Assembly: GCF_963678795.1 (NCBI RefSeq)
Contig: NZ_OY787453.1
Location: forward strand, 124,001 to 188,000
From: an uncultured Methanoregula sp.
GTDB lineage: Archaea; Halobacteriota; Methanomicrobia; Methanomicrobiales; Methanospirillaceae
DNA length: 64,000 bases
Direction of reading: 5' to 3'
A program made the position numbers and the translations under genes. The notes below the pieces were generated by a model. It was not told the DNA's origin. It saw nothing but the letters and a program-made list of their open reading frames with translations, and did not search any database. Shown here in pieces: positions 63,802-64,000 of the stretch (positions are counted from its first letter, which is position 1; every line of letters begins with the position of its first letter).

Positions 63802-64000
63802 TCAGAAGAATTTAGTCAGGAGTTCGTCGCTCACGAGTTTCTTGTCGAATGCTTGGCCGAGTAGTTTCACTTTCTTGAATGAGGTGTCATCCATCGGGAA
63901 TACGTACACGGAATCGACATCCGGATCGATCTCCTGCCCGCATTCCAGCGCAAGCGAATCGCGTTCGTTCGCATTCAGGTTCCCGAGAAACACGCTCTTC
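63802..64000 (-). CDS. cas2: CRISPR-associated endonuclease Cas2, C-terminal part (cut by window end)
   Basis: The visible 65 residues begin with KSVFLGNLNANERDSL, the Cas2 motif (SVFxG) at the start of the second half of the protein, and continue with IDPDVDSVYVFPMDD, the usual Cas2 C-terminal strand. The N-terminal half with the catalytic Asp lies beyond 64000. It precedes cas4 in the transcript; cas1 is expected just upstream. Short for a whole Cas2 because of the window boundary. Confidence 0.88.
   Translation of the reverse strand, partial: KSVFLGNLNANERDSLALECGQEIDPDVDSVYVFPMDDTSFKKVKLLGQAFDKKLVSDELLTKFF

Overview
The window looks like a chromosomal segment of a methanogenic archaeon, most likely Methanomicrobiales and close to Methanoregula or Methanosphaerula (inference from gene content; no search was run). 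Evidence includes coenzyme F420 genes (cofG, cofC, cofE), a TfrA/TfrB-type thiol:fumarate reductase pair, archaeal information-processing genes (LSm, eL37, ZPR1, an ArcS core protein, a PUA protein), archaeal SepF, and TATA boxes about 27 nt upstream of several start codons.

Layout. 0-8.8 kb: end of a MacB-like ABC exporter, a YgjP-type metallopeptidase, a GNAT acetyltransferase, a SagB-like nitroreductase, an orphan DNA methyltransferase, two exported proteins and an ABC1/UbiB kinase. 8.8-17.5 kb: deoxyinosine glycosylase, ferredoxin:thioredoxin reductase, purC-cofG, an orphan histidine kinase, a NapH-like Fe-S membrane protein, a dolichol-kinase-like protein, cofC, an unusual archaeal RNase III, an ArcS core protein and a transglutaminase-like lipoprotein. 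18-21.6 kb: a minus-strand operon glyA-folD-DHPS-like-cofE joining folate-type one-carbon chemistry to F420. 21.9-26.7 kb: a coiled-coil protein, smc and scpA. 26.9-29.7 kb: two sensory proteins. 30.2-38.5 kb: one 2756-residue surface protein (polymorphic beta-helix repeats, about fifteen IPT/TIG-like repeats including six 288-bp near-identical units, a PKD domain and a C-terminal membrane anchor), followed by a decayed scpA fragment.

38.6-46.9 kb: methyltransferase, response regulator, purF-eL37-LSm operon, PUA protein, sepF-ZPR1, a LamG surface protein and a glutaredoxin-thioredoxin reductase fusion. 46.9-52.4 kb: tfrAB, aspartate kinase and purM. 52.5-57.7 kb: an oxidative-stress and redox region (rubrerythrin, RadC, three Fe-S flavoproteins, a zinc ribbon, a desulforedoxin-like peptide, a cysteine-less carboxymuconolactone decarboxylase-like protein with a histone-like tail, and a peroxiredoxin). 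57.9-59.7 kb: methyltransferase, M50 protease, chorismate mutase.

59.8-64 kb: a CRISPR locus. It holds 32 copies of a 37-bp repeat and is transcribed on the minus strand from a leader beside cas4 and cas2. A 1006-bp IS5-like element with 13-bp inverted ends and an 8-bp target duplication (ATTATTTT) sits inside one spacer. Removing it and one duplication copy restores a 36-nt spacer, so the two apparent arrays are one. Two spacers are the same sequence offset by one base.
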